Assembly (NCBI RefSeq): GCF_032921865.1
Contig: NZ_CP136684.1
Coordinates: 664,501-728,500, forward strand
DNA: 64,000 bases
Direction of reading: 5' to 3'
Origin: Thalassospira lucentensis
Lineage (GTDB): Bacteria; Pseudomonadota; Alphaproteobacteria; Rhodospirillales; Thalassospiraceae
The notes below the pieces were generated by a model, which saw nothing but the letters and a program-made list of their open reading frames with translations, made no database searches and was not told where the DNA came from. The position numbers and the translations under genes were made by a program. Each line of letters opens with the position of its first letter. Within the stretch, counting starts at the first letter, position 1. Of this stretch, positions 26,805-35,371 are shown piece after piece.

Positions 26805-26950
26805 CAAAAAAGCTCTCCAATACGGTCGGCTGTAGTAGCGCAAATCTGTTGACAATAGAGATGCCCCCTGAAGACATCCTCATCCACTTTCTCCTTGGCG
26901 CCATTAAGCGCGAGCCCTAAACTATCGAAGAAGCACGACCTTGACGGAAG

Positions 26951-27889
26951 ATGTCTCGGCGTCCTATTATTCCGGACATTATGTCGGCAATTACTTCCTT
27001 GGAATCCTTGAGCGGCCTTGTGGCCTTTTCCGTCACGCTGGAGCATGGGAGCTTTGCCGCGGCAGGGCGGAAGCTTGGTCTCTCAGCATCCGCAGTAGGA
27101 AAAGCAGTCGACCGGCTCGAACAGCGGCTCGGTGTCAAATTGCTGACACGCACGACACGCTCACTCACCCTGACGGACGAAGGTGAGATTCTTTACCGAT
27201 ATGCTTCGCGGATCCTTAGCGATCTGCAAGAAGCAGAACTGGAACTACTGAGCGCACAAAACACGCCTCAGGGTCGACTTAAAATCAGTGTGCCTACGGT
27301 CATGGGAAGATGCATTATCTTGCAAGCCGTGAATGCATTTTCGGCCGAATTTCCGGATGTGACGCTTGACATTTCTCTTGATGATTTGAAGGTCGACCTG
27401 ATTGAAGGCGGATACGATCTGGTCGTTCGCCTTGGAGAACTGGAGGATTCCAATCTACATGCCCGCAAGATCGGGCCTCATGCTTTCACGACCTGCGCAT
27501 CACCAAGCTATGTCAAGGAATATGGCACGCCACAAACGCCCGCAGACCTCGCTGATCATCGCTGTGTCCTATACCGGTTTCCGACCACAGGCCTTACCGA
27601 GAAATGGGCATTCAAAGGCGAGTATCGCGGGACAAGAGTCAAACCATGGCTTGTTATTAATGATGGAGGCGCCCTCGGCTCTGCCGCGCTGGCCGGACTT
27701 GGCATAGTGCAGGCACCGCGCTACCTCGTTGCCGAGGATATCAAAGCGGGGCGTTTGATATCCTTACTCGATGAATTCACTGATGACCGTGGGACTGTTT
27801 CAGTCGTTTGGCCGTCATCGCGAACGAGAGTGGCCCGTGTACGCGCTTTCGTCAATTTCATCTCACAATGTCTGGCAGAGAAGATTTAG
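26951..27889 (+). CDS. LysR-family regulator
   Basis: A LysR regulator of 312 residues (or 302 if MSAITSLESL at 26981 is the start). It has the helix-turn-helix AAAGRKLGLSASAVGKAVDRLEQRL and an effector domain resembling the CrgA/YafC group (GGYDLVVRLGELEDSNLHARKIG). It is divergent from the DUF2798-aldehyde dehydrogenase pair and lies upstream of a GMC oxidoreductase gene. Confidence 0.9.
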   Translation: MSRRPIIPDIMSAITSLESLSGLVAFSVTLEHGSFAAAGRKLGLSASAVGKAVDRLEQRLGVKLLTRTTRSLTLTDEGEILYRYASRILSDLQEAELELLSAQNTPQGRLKISVPTVMGRCIILQAVNAFSAEFPDVTLDISLDDLKVDLIEGGYDLVVRLGELEDSNLHARKIGPHAFTTCASPSYVKEYGTPQTPADLADHRCVLYRFPTTGLTEKWAFKGEYRGTRVKPWLVINDGGALGSAALAGLGIVQAPRYLVAEDIKAGRLISLLDEFTDDRGTVSVVWPSSRTRVARVRAFVNFISQCLAEKI

Positions 27890-28203
27890 CGCAGACGCCC
27901 TGCCTTGGATCTTTCGCACTCCATCATCTTGCATAAACTTGTTCGGAATTTGGACCATCTAAAGCTGCTGGCTCTCATCACAGTATTCCGCCCATCTTCA
28001 ACTTGACGAAGCGTCATTCTTTTACTTGGGCACCCATTCAAGACATATCGTCTTGAATAAAGCGACAAACACCCTTCTACAGCACCAAGGTGACTTACAA
28101 TACTTCTAGGATGTCGGAGATTTATCAAAACCGTCATTCGAAGGGGTATGCTTTTAGCGATGTTCCGCGAATGGCATATCGATGCATACGCGAGGACGAA
28201 ATC
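27890..28203. other. Intergenic region, no supported gene
   Basis: About 310 bp between the LysR and GMC genes. Nothing beyond the ribosome-binding site GAGGACG before 28204 was recognised; an in-frame extension of the oxidoreductase back to 28090 lacks a signal or family match and is not accepted. Confidence 0.5.
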
Positions 28204-29826
28204 ATGAGCGACACGCAGAAGAAAGAAGGCATTAATAGACGGGATTTCATCATTGGGGCATCCGGCGCTGGTATCGCCGCAGCCACTCTTGGAAGTGCTT
28301 TTGCACAAACGAATGACAGTTCATCTCATTTTGATGTCATCATCGTCGGAGGAGGATCGGCCGGGGCTGTACTCGCCAGCCGCCTGAGCGAAGATTCCTC
28401 AAGACGCGTGCTCCTTCTCGAAGCTGGCAAATCATATGCGCCTGACAGTTATCCCGATGTTGTTCGCCTCCAAAGTATCATTGGCGGTGATCCCGAACAT
28501 GATTGGGGCTATACCTCTGAACCGGGATGGGCTGGTGCATCTTTCCCGGTGCCCCGTGGAAAGGTTCTTGGCGGATCATCCGCAGTAAACGCAGGTGTCG
28601 CGATGCGAGCGACCGCGTCTGACTTTAACCGTTGGACGAAGGCCGGACTTCCCAACTGGTCGCCCACCGATGTCCTGCCATTCTATAAAAAAAGTGAGCG
28701 CACGGTACATGGTTCAGATGAATTTCGCGGCCGCTCTGGTCCGTGGCCAATCCATCAGCTGCAGAATGATGAAGTTTCAGACATGCAGCGTGCTTTTATA
28801 ACATCGGCCCAGATGGCAGGTTTCCCCAAAGTCGATGACTTTAACGGGGACAGGCCCTTGGGTGTCGGTCCATATCCAATGAACAATCGTATGGGACAGC
28901 GACTTAATACCGGCATGACATATTTGTCGAAAGCGGTTCGGGCACGCACCAACTTGACCATTAGAAGCGAAGTGCTTGTGGATCAGGTAGACATCCAGAA
29001 AGGACGTGCAGAGGCTGTTATTCTCGAAAATGGCGAGCGTATCACCGGTGACGAAATTGTGCTTTCGGCAGGTGCCTATGGCACACCGGCCATTTTGCTA
29101 CGATCAGGTGTTGGTCCCGCCGAAAGTCTGCGTGCAATGGATATTCCTGTGATGGCGGATTTGCCAGTTGGGCAACGGTTGCAGGAGCATCCGTTTTTCT
29201 TCACAACATGGGCTGCAGTACCTGAGCGCCTTGGACTTCCAGTCCCCCCTGTTGGAGCTATTCTTTGGGCACAATCGTCCACTGCAGCCCCGGGAGAAGG
29301 CGATTTCCACGTAAGCGCGGTACATTATGGTGATCCGGCCTCGTCACCGACCGGCGCCATTTTCATGCTTGCACTGGCACTGACTCGTCCGAAATCTACC
29401 GGCACGGTGACATTACGAGATCGCAAGGCACGCACATCACCTCGTATCGCACTTAACATTCTTGGTGAAGCCGAAGATCGGCAAAAAATGGTCGAAGGTG
29501 TCGAGATGATCCGCCGGATCACCAGCCAAGGGCCCCTCTCTGACATTATTGTTCGGGAGCTCGCTCCAGGGGCATCGCTCACCAGCTCCGAAGATATCAT
29601 CGCCGCGTTGCCAAAGGCACTTGATATCTATCATCACCCGACATCAACCGCCCCGATGGGGGGAGACAACTCTCCGCACGGGGTAACTGACTATCAGGGA
29701 CGTGTAAAAGGTGTCAGAAACCTGCGGGTTGCCGATGCCTCGAGTTTCCCGGATGTCCCATCGGTTGCGACCAATCCAACCGTTATCATGCTGGCGGAAC
29801 GCATCAGCACTTGGATGCGCTCGTAA
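28204..29826 (+). CDS. GMC family FAD oxidoreductase with Tat signal
   Basis: A 540-residue glucose-methanol-choline oxidoreductase. It begins with a twin-arginine signal (NRRDFIIGASGAGIAAATLG), then the FAD motif FDVIIVGGGSAGAVLASRLSE, GGSSAVNAG, and ends with HPTSTAPMGG and the flavin-proximal SFPDVPSVATNPTVIMLAERI. Substrates are alcohols or choline-like compounds; export by Tat suggests periplasmic action. The ATG at 28204 with GAGGA upstream restores the signal peptide. Confidence 0.92.
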   Translation: MSDTQKKEGINRRDFIIGASGAGIAAATLGSAFAQTNDSSSHFDVIIVGGGSAGAVLASRLSEDSSRRVLLLEAGKSYAPDSYPDVVRLQSIIGGDPEHDWGYTSEPGWAGASFPVPRGKVLGGSSAVNAGVAMRATASDFNRWTKAGLPNWSPTDVLPFYKKSERTVHGSDEFRGRSGPWPIHQLQNDEVSDMQRAFITSAQMAGFPKVDDFNGDRPLGVGPYPMNNRMGQRLNTGMTYLSKAVRARTNLTIRSEVLVDQVDIQKGRAEAVILENGERITGDEIVLSAGAYGTPAILLRSGVGPAESLRAMDIPVMADLPVGQRLQEHPFFFTTWAAVPERLGLPVPPVGAILWAQSSTAAPGEGDFHVSAVHYGDPASSPTGAIFMLALALTRPKSTGTVTLRDRKARTSPRIALNILGEAEDRQKMVEGVEMIRRITSQGPLSDIIVRELAPGASLTSSEDIIAALPKALDIYHHPTSTAPMGGDNSPHGVTDYQGRVKGVRNLRVADASSFPDVPSVATNPTVIMLAERISTWMRS

Positions 29827-29901
29827 AACGATACAGCCACTCCTGCGCTCCGCCAATAGGCCATCTTAATGAACTAAAGTCGCCCGCGCGCACCGCTCAT
29901 G

Positions 29902-29930
29902 CGGAGCCCGAGCAACCGGCTCGGGCTCCG
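29902..29930 (+). terminator. GC-rich hairpin after the GMC gene
   Basis: CGGAGCCCGAGC and GCTCGGGCTCCG form a perfect 12 bp stem with loop AACCG. No T-run follows directly; a second, T-ended hairpin lies at 30007. Confidence 0.6.
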
Positions 29931-30006
29931 GTAGATGAAAAAACTTAACCGGCACGAAAATCATCATCATTGCAAATTGATCTGGCAACGCAATTTGCGT
30001 TCAGGG

Positions 30007-30049
30007 ATTGGGTGGCTGTTAGAAACTCCAACAGCCACCCAATTGTTTT
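30007..30049 (+). terminator. Terminator between convergent genes
   Basis: ATTGGGTGGCTGTT (30007-30020) and AACAGCCACCCAAT (30030-30043) form a perfect 14 bp stem, then TGTTTT. It separates the GMC gene from the convergent monooxygenase gene. Confidence 0.85.
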
Positions 30050-30395
30050 ATGCCCACAACTCACCGGAGCTACTATCCCTCAAGTCATCACCTTTGCTTG
30101 AGATAAAAGCTTCGCCTTCGATATGATAGACTTGCGGTTCTTCCGAGAAATACTGTTCCAGGCCTGTCATAAAGGTCTGATGATCTTCACTCTCCTCAAA
30201 GCCCGGCGTGTGGTCTTCGAGCGAGCCCCATCGAACAATCAGATGAAACATTTCAGGTTTCTCGATCCCTTGCGCCAGAAGGTGACCTTGGTAACCTCGC
30301 GCGCGTACAAGCAACGGGACGACTTCGTAAAATGCTTTCCGGAACGCTTGCGCATGTTCCTTGTAAACCGGCAGCTGGGCGATCTCATAAATCAT
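30048..30395 (-). CDS. Antibiotic biosynthesis monooxygenase (ABM) domain protein
   Basis: A 115-residue dimeric alpha-beta barrel protein: MIYEIAQLPVYKEHAQAFRKAF, then MFHLIVRWGSLEDHTPGFEESE. Members are cofactor-free quinol monooxygenases or heme-degrading-like proteins. It is 28 bp downstream of the MDR oxidoreductase gene and probably shares the ArsR-controlled transcript. Confidence 0.85.
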   Translation of the reverse strand: MIYEIAQLPVYKEHAQAFRKAFYEVVPLLVRARGYQGHLLAQGIEKPEMFHLIVRWGSLEDHTPGFEESEDHQTFMTGLEQYFSEEPQVYHIEGEAFISSKGDDLRDSSSGELWA

Positions 30396-30423
30396 GGTTG
30401 CACCTTTAAAGTACGTTTAACAG

Positions 30424-31428
30424 TTAAGCGCCCAGATTCTCGGGATTGGCTGACGGGTCAACTGCGATCGCGATTTTGCCCCGGAGGCCGTTATCGGGAT
30501 TTTCCAGCCGGGCATGGGCAAGCGGGATGTCGGCCAGTGAATAGACGGCACCGACATGGGGGCGGAGCTGGCCGCGTTCGATCAGGGTGCTTAGCTCGTC
30601 AAGTTTGCCACGGTTCTGGCGGGTGAACACGAAGTGGTAGCTGGCGTTTTTGCCCCAGGCTTCGATCAGGTTCTGCGGCTGTGCGATATCGACAATCGAG
30701 ACGACACGGCCAAGCTGGGCCAGTGCATCGGCACTTTTGGCGAGTGTATTGCCGCCGATGGTGTCAAAGATGACATCCACCCCTTTGCCATCGGTTTCGC
30801 GCAGGATGGCATCGACATAATCCTCCTTGGTGTAGTCGATGAGGACGTCCGCGCCGAGGCTTTGGGCGAATTCGAAGTTATCTTCGCGTACGGTGGTGAA
30901 GACCTTGGCACCTATGGCTTTCGCGACCTGGATTGCCACATGGCCGACACCGCCGGCACCGCCGTGGATCAGGATGCTTTCACCGACACGAAGGCCCGCA
31001 CGCACCACCAGTGCCTCCCACGCCGTGCCGCCGACCAGCGTCAGACTGGCGGCTTCGAGGTGGCTGAGCGAGGCCGGTTTTTTGCCAATAATTTTTTCCG
31101 AAGCGACATGGTATTCGGCGTAGCTTCCGTCCCCGTCAAAAATCTGCGGGGTGTACCAGACTTCATCACCGGGGACGAAGCTGGTCACGCCGGGGCCGAC
31201 GCTTTCGACGACGCCCGAAACGTCATGCCCGGTAATGGCGGGCAGGGGTACATAATCGGGATAATCACCGCGCCGGACCTGATAATCCAGCGGATTGATG
31301 GAGGTGGCGTGGACACGGACAAGGACCTGTCCGGCCTGCGGGACGGGCTTGGCGACGTCCTGAAGTTCAAAGGCTTCCGGGCCGCCAAAGGATTTGAGTA
31401 TCTGAGCTTTCATTGTCTGGACTTTCAT
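30424..31428 (-). CDS. Zinc-free MDR oxidoreductase (quinone oxidoreductase-like)
   Basis: A 334-residue medium-chain dehydrogenase/reductase with a GroES-like N-terminus ([22 protein letters not shown]), the NADPH motif [16 protein letters not shown] and no structural-zinc cysteine cluster, typical of QOR-type enzymes reducing quinones or enones. AAGG precedes the ATG at 31428; a second ATG is at 31413. It is preceded by an ArsR operator-like dyad (31456-31475). Confidence 0.92.
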   Translation of the reverse strand: MKVQTMKAQILKSFGGPEAFELQDVAKPVPQAGQVLVRVHATSINPLDYQVRRGDYPDYVPLPAITGHDVSGVVESVGPGVTSFVPGDEVWYTPQIFDGDGSYAEYHVASEKIIGKKPASLSHLEAASLTLVGGTAWEALVVRAGLRVGESILIHGGAGGVGHVAIQVAKAIGAKVFTTVREDNFEFAQSLGADVLIDYTKEDYVDAILRETDGKGVDVIFDTIGGNTLAKSADALAQLGRVVSIVDIAQPQNLIEAWGKNASYHFVFTRQNRGKLDELSTLIERGQLRPHVGAVYSLADIPLAHARLENPDNGLRGKIAIAVDPSANPENLGA

Positions 31429-31455
31429 TTTACTGCCTTATTTCGGCAAAAAGGG

Positions 31456-31475
31456 ATATCGCAATTTCTCGATAT
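31456..31475. promoter_or_regulatory. ArsR operator-like dyad upstream of the oxidoreductase
   Basis: ATATCG-N8-CGATAT, a perfect 6+6 dyad in the 62 bp between the arsR and oxidoreductase genes. The same architecture recurs at 31804-31823. Confidence 0.65.
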
Positions 31476-31490
31476 ATTCGGGCAAAAAAA

Positions 31491-31793
31491 CTACAGTTCT
31501 TTTCCGATAGCCTCGGCAAGAGCGCGGATGGTTGCTTCGTTCCGCTTGTAGTAGGTCCACTGACCGATGCGTCTGACTTCCACCAGACCCACCCGTTGCA
31601 GCGTCGCAAGGTAATCGGACACCGTCGATTGCGACAGTCCGACACCTTCCTGAATACTGCTGACGCAAACTCCAACCGTATCGACGTCGCCTTCATCCTG
31701 CGGAGGAAAGTTCTTCGCAGGCTCTTTCAAGCCTTTGAGGATTTCAAGGCGGGTCCGGTTCGAGAGGGCTTTGAATATTTCGAGCATTTCCAT
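31491..31793 (-). CDS. ArsR-family winged-helix regulator
   Basis: A protein of about 100 residues: MEMLEIFKALSNRTRLEILKGL, then the recognition helix GVGLSQSTVSDYLATLQRVGLV and the wing RRIGQWTYYKRNE. One cysteine (VGVCVSSI) precedes the recognition helix and could be a redox or quinone sensor. The ATG at 31793 is preferred over a TTG at 31841, because the longer form would have the operator at 31804-31823 inside the gene. It precedes and probably represses the MDR-ABM gene pair. Confidence 0.88.
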   Translation of the reverse strand: MEMLEIFKALSNRTRLEILKGLKEPAKNFPPQDEGDVDTVGVCVSSIQEGVGLSQSTVSDYLATLQRVGLVEVRRIGQWTYYKRNEATIRALAEAIGKEL

Positions 31794-31803
31794 GACGTGA
31801 AAT

Positions 31804-31823
31804 ATATCGGGATTTTCCGATAT
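31804..31823. promoter_or_regulatory. ArsR operator-like dyad upstream of arsR
   Basis: ATATCG-N8-CGATAT, identical in arms and spacing to the site at 31456-31475. It lies 11 bp before the chosen start, fitting autoregulation. Confidence 0.65.
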
Positions 31824-32135
31824 GTCAATATGCGGAATCAACCGGGCAGCTATGCGTGGCTGCGAAGCGCTGATAGGGCATCGGCTGGAATGGTCTCATA
31901 ACCCCGAATTATGATAACTCTGCAATCGATGCGTTGAGCTCATTGTGCGCAGAGAGAAGAGGAGCGATCGAGCGTTTTGTATCTGCGACTTACCCGGATC
32001 GATGAACAGTGTTTCAATTCAGCCTGCAACTACCCTTCAAAGAAAGAGGTGGACGATGTCCGGGAAAGCTGAAGCGCGCATCAGCGGTGCGCTCAAATCA
32101 GAACCAGCAGACCGCGCTCGTCTGAGTACATCAGC

Positions 32136-32530
32136 CAAAACCGGATTTCCCGCAATCCGCGAAGTCCCGACGAACCCGGGGCTTCGGCATCCTCGCCAAC
32201 GGAGCGCAGATCAACTGCCTTCCGTCTCATGACCTGCTCCGGTCACTTCCGTCCATGGCGGCATTTCCTGCAACCAACGAAGCCCGGATAAACCTCGGGC
32301 ATTAGCCATCCTCGCAACAAACAGCTTTCGGCCCCATTCCGGTCACGTTTGGCAATGGCGGCCTTGCCGCAACCAGCGGAATCCCAGACAAACCCCGGGC
32401 CTTCGCCAACCTTCCCAGCAGACGGCCTTCGGCCTCACGTCGTGCTCCGGTCACTTTCGGCAATGGCAACACTTTCCCGCAACCACTGAGGTCCAGACAA
32501 ACTCCGGGCGTACGGGCTCCCACCTTTCGA
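32136..32530. repeat. Degenerate tandem repeat, unit about 100 bp, three to four copies
   Basis: TCCGGTCAC recurs at 32238, 32338 and 32446, each time followed by similar sequence: a G/C-rich GGCAATGGCG-like block, CCGCAACCA, AGACAAAC-CCGGGC and a CTTCGGCC block. A more diverged unit precedes from about 32136. The surrounding 31842-33013 has no gene that I can support; minus-strand frames across the repeat (32302-32703, 32660-32851) look like by-products of it. Confidence 0.7.
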
Positions 32531-32802
32531 CCGTTGACGGGCCATAGATCAATGCTGCCCCCTCCTGCCATTCCTGCCGCTCCCGGCAAATTTAATACTC
32601 CCTCTCCAACAAGACGCACCTCTCCCGTCATGACAAATGACCGGGTTAGTTCCCCAGCCCTAGTCCTCGGGCAGAATGCCGCCATAATGGCTCCGCCATC
32701 CACCGGTCAATATCCTGCGGGGCACCCCGCCGCCCTGCCCGTGTCTGTGTCCGTATCTTTGCCGCTGCATCCCGATCACCTCCTTGATCCGGTCCCAAAC
32801 GC

Positions 32803-32837
32803 AAAAACCCGCAGAGCCTATAAGGCTTTGCGGGTTT
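32803..32837 (-). terminator. Minus-strand terminator downstream of the tRNA
   Basis: AAACCCGCAGAGCCT (32805-32819) pairs with AGGCTTTGCGGGTTT (32823-32837) with one wobble. Read on the minus strand it is followed by TTTTTGC. It would end transcripts arriving from the tRNA gene. Confidence 0.75.
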
Positions 32838-32938
32838 CGGTCCGGGTGCATTTCTCCCGTTGACTTTTCTCTTATGTAACAAACAAAAGAACAAATCAAG
32901 AACTTTTACGAAAAATATGGTAGGCATTCTAGGGGAAA

Positions 32939-32970
32939 TGTGTCCCACGACGTTAAAATCGTGGGACACA
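32939..32970. repeat. Perfect 12 bp inverted repeat
   Basis: TGTGTCCCACGA (32939-32950) and TCGTGGGACACA (32959-32970) flank eight bases. No T-tract follows on either strand, so it is not an obvious terminator. It lies 44 bp from the tRNA 3' end. Confidence 0.6.
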
Positions 32971-33013
32971 ATCACCAATTAACCGTTTAATAACAACAAG
33001 TTAATCATATGGA

Positions 33014-33090
33014 TGGTAGGCCCGGAGGGACTTGAACCCCCAACCAGACCGTTATGAGCGGTCGGCTCTAACCAATTGAGCTACGGGCCC
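33014..33090 (-). tRNA. tRNA with CAT anticodon, probably tRNA-Ile2
   Basis: The 77-nt minus-strand sequence folds as a cloverleaf: acceptor GGGCCCG, D-arm GCTC-GAGC, anticodon stem GACCG/CGGTC with loop CTCATAA, T-arm with TTCAAGT, and an encoded CCA end. CAT can be Met or the lysidine-modified Ile2. C4-G69 and C5-G68 in the acceptor are TilS recognition features and favour Ile2. The first pair is G1-U72, a wobble. Confidence 0.9.
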
Positions 33091-33102
33091 CAAAGGGGAA
33101 TA

Positions 33103-33133
33103 GAAAAGACCGCGCCAATTGTCTGGCGCGGTC
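33103..33133 (-). terminator. rpoD terminator
   Basis: GACCGCGCCA and TGGCGCGGTC form a 10 bp stem with loop ATTGTC; on the minus strand it is followed by TTTTC. It lies 54 bp after the rpoD stop. Confidence 0.8.
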
Positions 33134-33186
33134 CCGAAAACTAGCGATTTTCGGGCCAAGGTCAAGCCCGAACGTCGCAAGATTTT

Positions 33187-35253
33187 TTAATAATCGAGGA
33201 ACGAACGCAATTTGCGCGAGCGCGACGGATGCTTGAGCTTGCGCAGCGCCTTTGCCTCGATCTGGCGGATACGTTCGCGGGTCACGGAGAACTGCTGACC
33301 AACCTCTTCGAGGGTATGGTCGGTGTTCATCCCGATCCCGAAACGCATACGCAGAACACGTTCTTCACGCGGGGTGAGCGATGCCAGAACCCGTGTCGTG
33401 GTTTCACGCAGGTTGGCCTGGATCGCAGCATCAAGCGGCTGAACGGCGTTCTTGTCTTCGATGAAATCGCCAAGATGGCTGTCTTCCTCGTCCCCGATCG
33501 GGGTTTCGAGCGAGATCGGTTCCTTGGCGATTTTCAGAACCTTACGAACCTTTTCAAGCGGCATCTGCAGCTTTTCTGCCAGCTCTTCCGGGGTCGGCTC
33601 GCGACCGATTTCATGCAACATCTGGCGCGAGGTACGGACCAGCTTGTTGATGGTTTCGATCATGTGAACCGGAATACGGATCGTACGGGCCTGATCGGCG
33701 ATGGAACGCGTGATCGCCTGACGGATCCACCAGGTCGCATAGGTCGAGAATTTGTAACCACGGCGGTATTCAAACTTGTCCACCGCCTTCATCAGGCCAA
33801 TATTGCCTTCCTGAATAAGATCAAGGAACTGAAGACCACGGTTGGTATATTTTTTGGCGATCGAAATCACGAGACGCAGGTTGGCCTCGATCATTTCCTT
33901 TTTTGCACGTGCCGCTTCGCGCTCGCCTTTGTTAACGACGCCGTAAACACGACGGAATTCACCGATCGGCAAGCCGACTTCGGCGGAAACACCGCCAACC
34001 TGTTCACGCAGCTGGGCGATTTCATCTGGGTAGCGTTCAATGAAAGCTTTCCAGCCCTTGCCCGGCAGTTCGCCAACGCGCTCCATCCAGTTCGGGTCGA
34101 GTTCATGGCCCTGATACTGTTTGACGAAATCGGGGCGTTTAATCTTGCAACGGTCGGCAAAACGCAGAAGCTTGCCCTCAAGGCCGAGCAAACGGTTATT
34201 CAGACCGGTCAGGTGATCAAGCAGTTCCTCGATCCGGAAGTTGTTCAGGTGAACATCTTCCATCAGGTCAACCATCTCACCTTTCAGCTTGGCATACCGC
34301 TTTTCGGTCGCAGCCGGAACGGTTTCGCCCTTGTTCATTGCAACAAGGCGCTGTTCCTGTGCCTTGTGCAGTTTTTCGTAGGTTTTCGCGATCAGCTCGA
34401 ACTTCTCGAGAACCTGCTCGGTCAGTTCCTCTTCCATTTTGGAAAGTGAAACGTTGACCTGCTCGTTCTCGTCATCGTCCTCGTCGTCGCCATCACCCTC
34501 GCCTTCTTCGCCTTCGGAATCATCGTCCGACTCTTCGTCGTCCTCTTCTTCCTCGTCGCTGGCAGGCGCACCGGTCGGCTCTGGCGTTTCGGTTTCGGCT
34601 TCTTCATCTTCGTCGGCATCGGTTTCGACGGCGGCTGCCTCGAAATCATCGCCTTCGGCGTCGGCTTCTTCACCTTCTTCGGCTGCGATTTCCGCATCCG
34701 GGCCACCGCCATAGGTGGTTTCCAGATCGATCACATCGCGAAGCAGAAGGTTGCCAGCCTGAAGCTGATCATGCCAGTTGACGATCGCGCGAATGGTCAG
34801 CGGGGATTCGCAAATCCCGCCAATCATCATGTCACGGCCAGCCTCGATACGCTTGGCAATGGCGATTTCGCCCTCGCGCGACAGTAGCTCGACGCTGCCC
34901 ATCTCACGCAGATACATCCGGACCGGGTCATCGGTACGGCCAACATCATCTTCGGAAATATTGCCGCTCGGATCCGAGTCTTTCTCGTCATCGTCGTCCG
35001 AGTCGTCACCATCCTCGCCATCGATAACATTGATGCCCATCTCGTTGAGATTGCTCATCACGTCTTCGATCTGCTCGGAGGAAAAATGCTCCGACGGCAA
35101 GGCAGCATTCAGTTCATCGACCGAGATGTGGCCCTTCTCCTTGCCCTTGGCAATGAGCTTCTTGATGGCCGCTTTATATGTATCGAGAAGAGGTCCGTCT
35201 GCGGTTTCAGAAGAGTTCTTTTTCTCTTCAGCGTTCGAAGTCTTAGACGACAT
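33187..35253 (-). CDS. rpoD: RNA polymerase primary sigma factor RpoD
   Basis: The 688-residue primary sigma-70 has region 1.1 at the N-terminus, region 1.2 ([22 protein letters not shown], 108-129), region 2 starting at [15 protein letters not shown] (459), region 3 around 540-610, and region 4 with [20 protein letters not shown] at the end. The non-conserved region holds a long acidic stretch (about 186-265, mostly Asp, Glu and Ala), and a shorter one is at 79-109. It is directly downstream of dnaG as in most proteobacteria. Confidence 0.98.
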   Translation of the reverse strand: MSSKTSNAEEKKNSSETADGPLLDTYKAAIKKLIAKGKEKGHISVDELNAALPSEHFSSEQIEDVMSNLNEMGINVIDGEDGDDSDDDDEKDSDPSGNISEDDVGRTDDPVRMYLREMGSVELLSREGEIAIAKRIEAGRDMMIGGICESPLTIRAIVNWHDQLQAGNLLLRDVIDLETTYGGGPDAEIAAEEGEEADAEGDDFEAAAVETDADEDEEAETETPEPTGAPASDEEEEDDEESDDDSEGEEGEGDGDDEDDDENEQVNVSLSKMEEELTEQVLEKFELIAKTYEKLHKAQEQRLVAMNKGETVPAATEKRYAKLKGEMVDLMEDVHLNNFRIEELLDHLTGLNNRLLGLEGKLLRFADRCKIKRPDFVKQYQGHELDPNWMERVGELPGKGWKAFIERYPDEIAQLREQVGGVSAEVGLPIGEFRRVYGVVNKGEREAARAKKEMIEANLRLVISIAKKYTNRGLQFLDLIQEGNIGLMKAVDKFEYRRGYKFSTYATWWIRQAITRSIADQARTIRIPVHMIETINKLVRTSRQMLHEIGREPTPEELAEKLQMPLEKVRKVLKIAKEPISLETPIGDEEDSHLGDFIEDKNAVQPLDAAIQANLRETTTRVLASLTPREERVLRMRFGIGMNTDHTLEEVGQQFSVTRERIRQIEAKALRKLKHPSRSRKLRSFLDY

Positions 35254-35371
35254 CTATTCCCCGTTTCCCGCTGGGTACAGTTCGTACCGTTGTTGTCCCA
35301 CGCACTGTTTTCATCAGCGCAAATCACAAATAGCCCGAACGCCGATCCCGCATACAAACCGCATGCATCGA

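Noticed and set aside
32302..32703. Minus-strand frame of 133 codons over the tandem repeat
   Set aside because: Its sequence is only the repeat translated; no start signal or domain supports it.
32660..32851. 63-codon minus-strand frame with GGGAG before the ATG
   Set aside because: It overlaps a terminator hairpin and the repeat border; no conserved pattern was seen. Worth a conservation check only.
34439..34714. Serine-rich plus-strand frame (91 codons)
   Set aside because: It is the antisense of the acidic stretch of rpoD; poly-Ser arises from Asp/Glu codons on the other strand.
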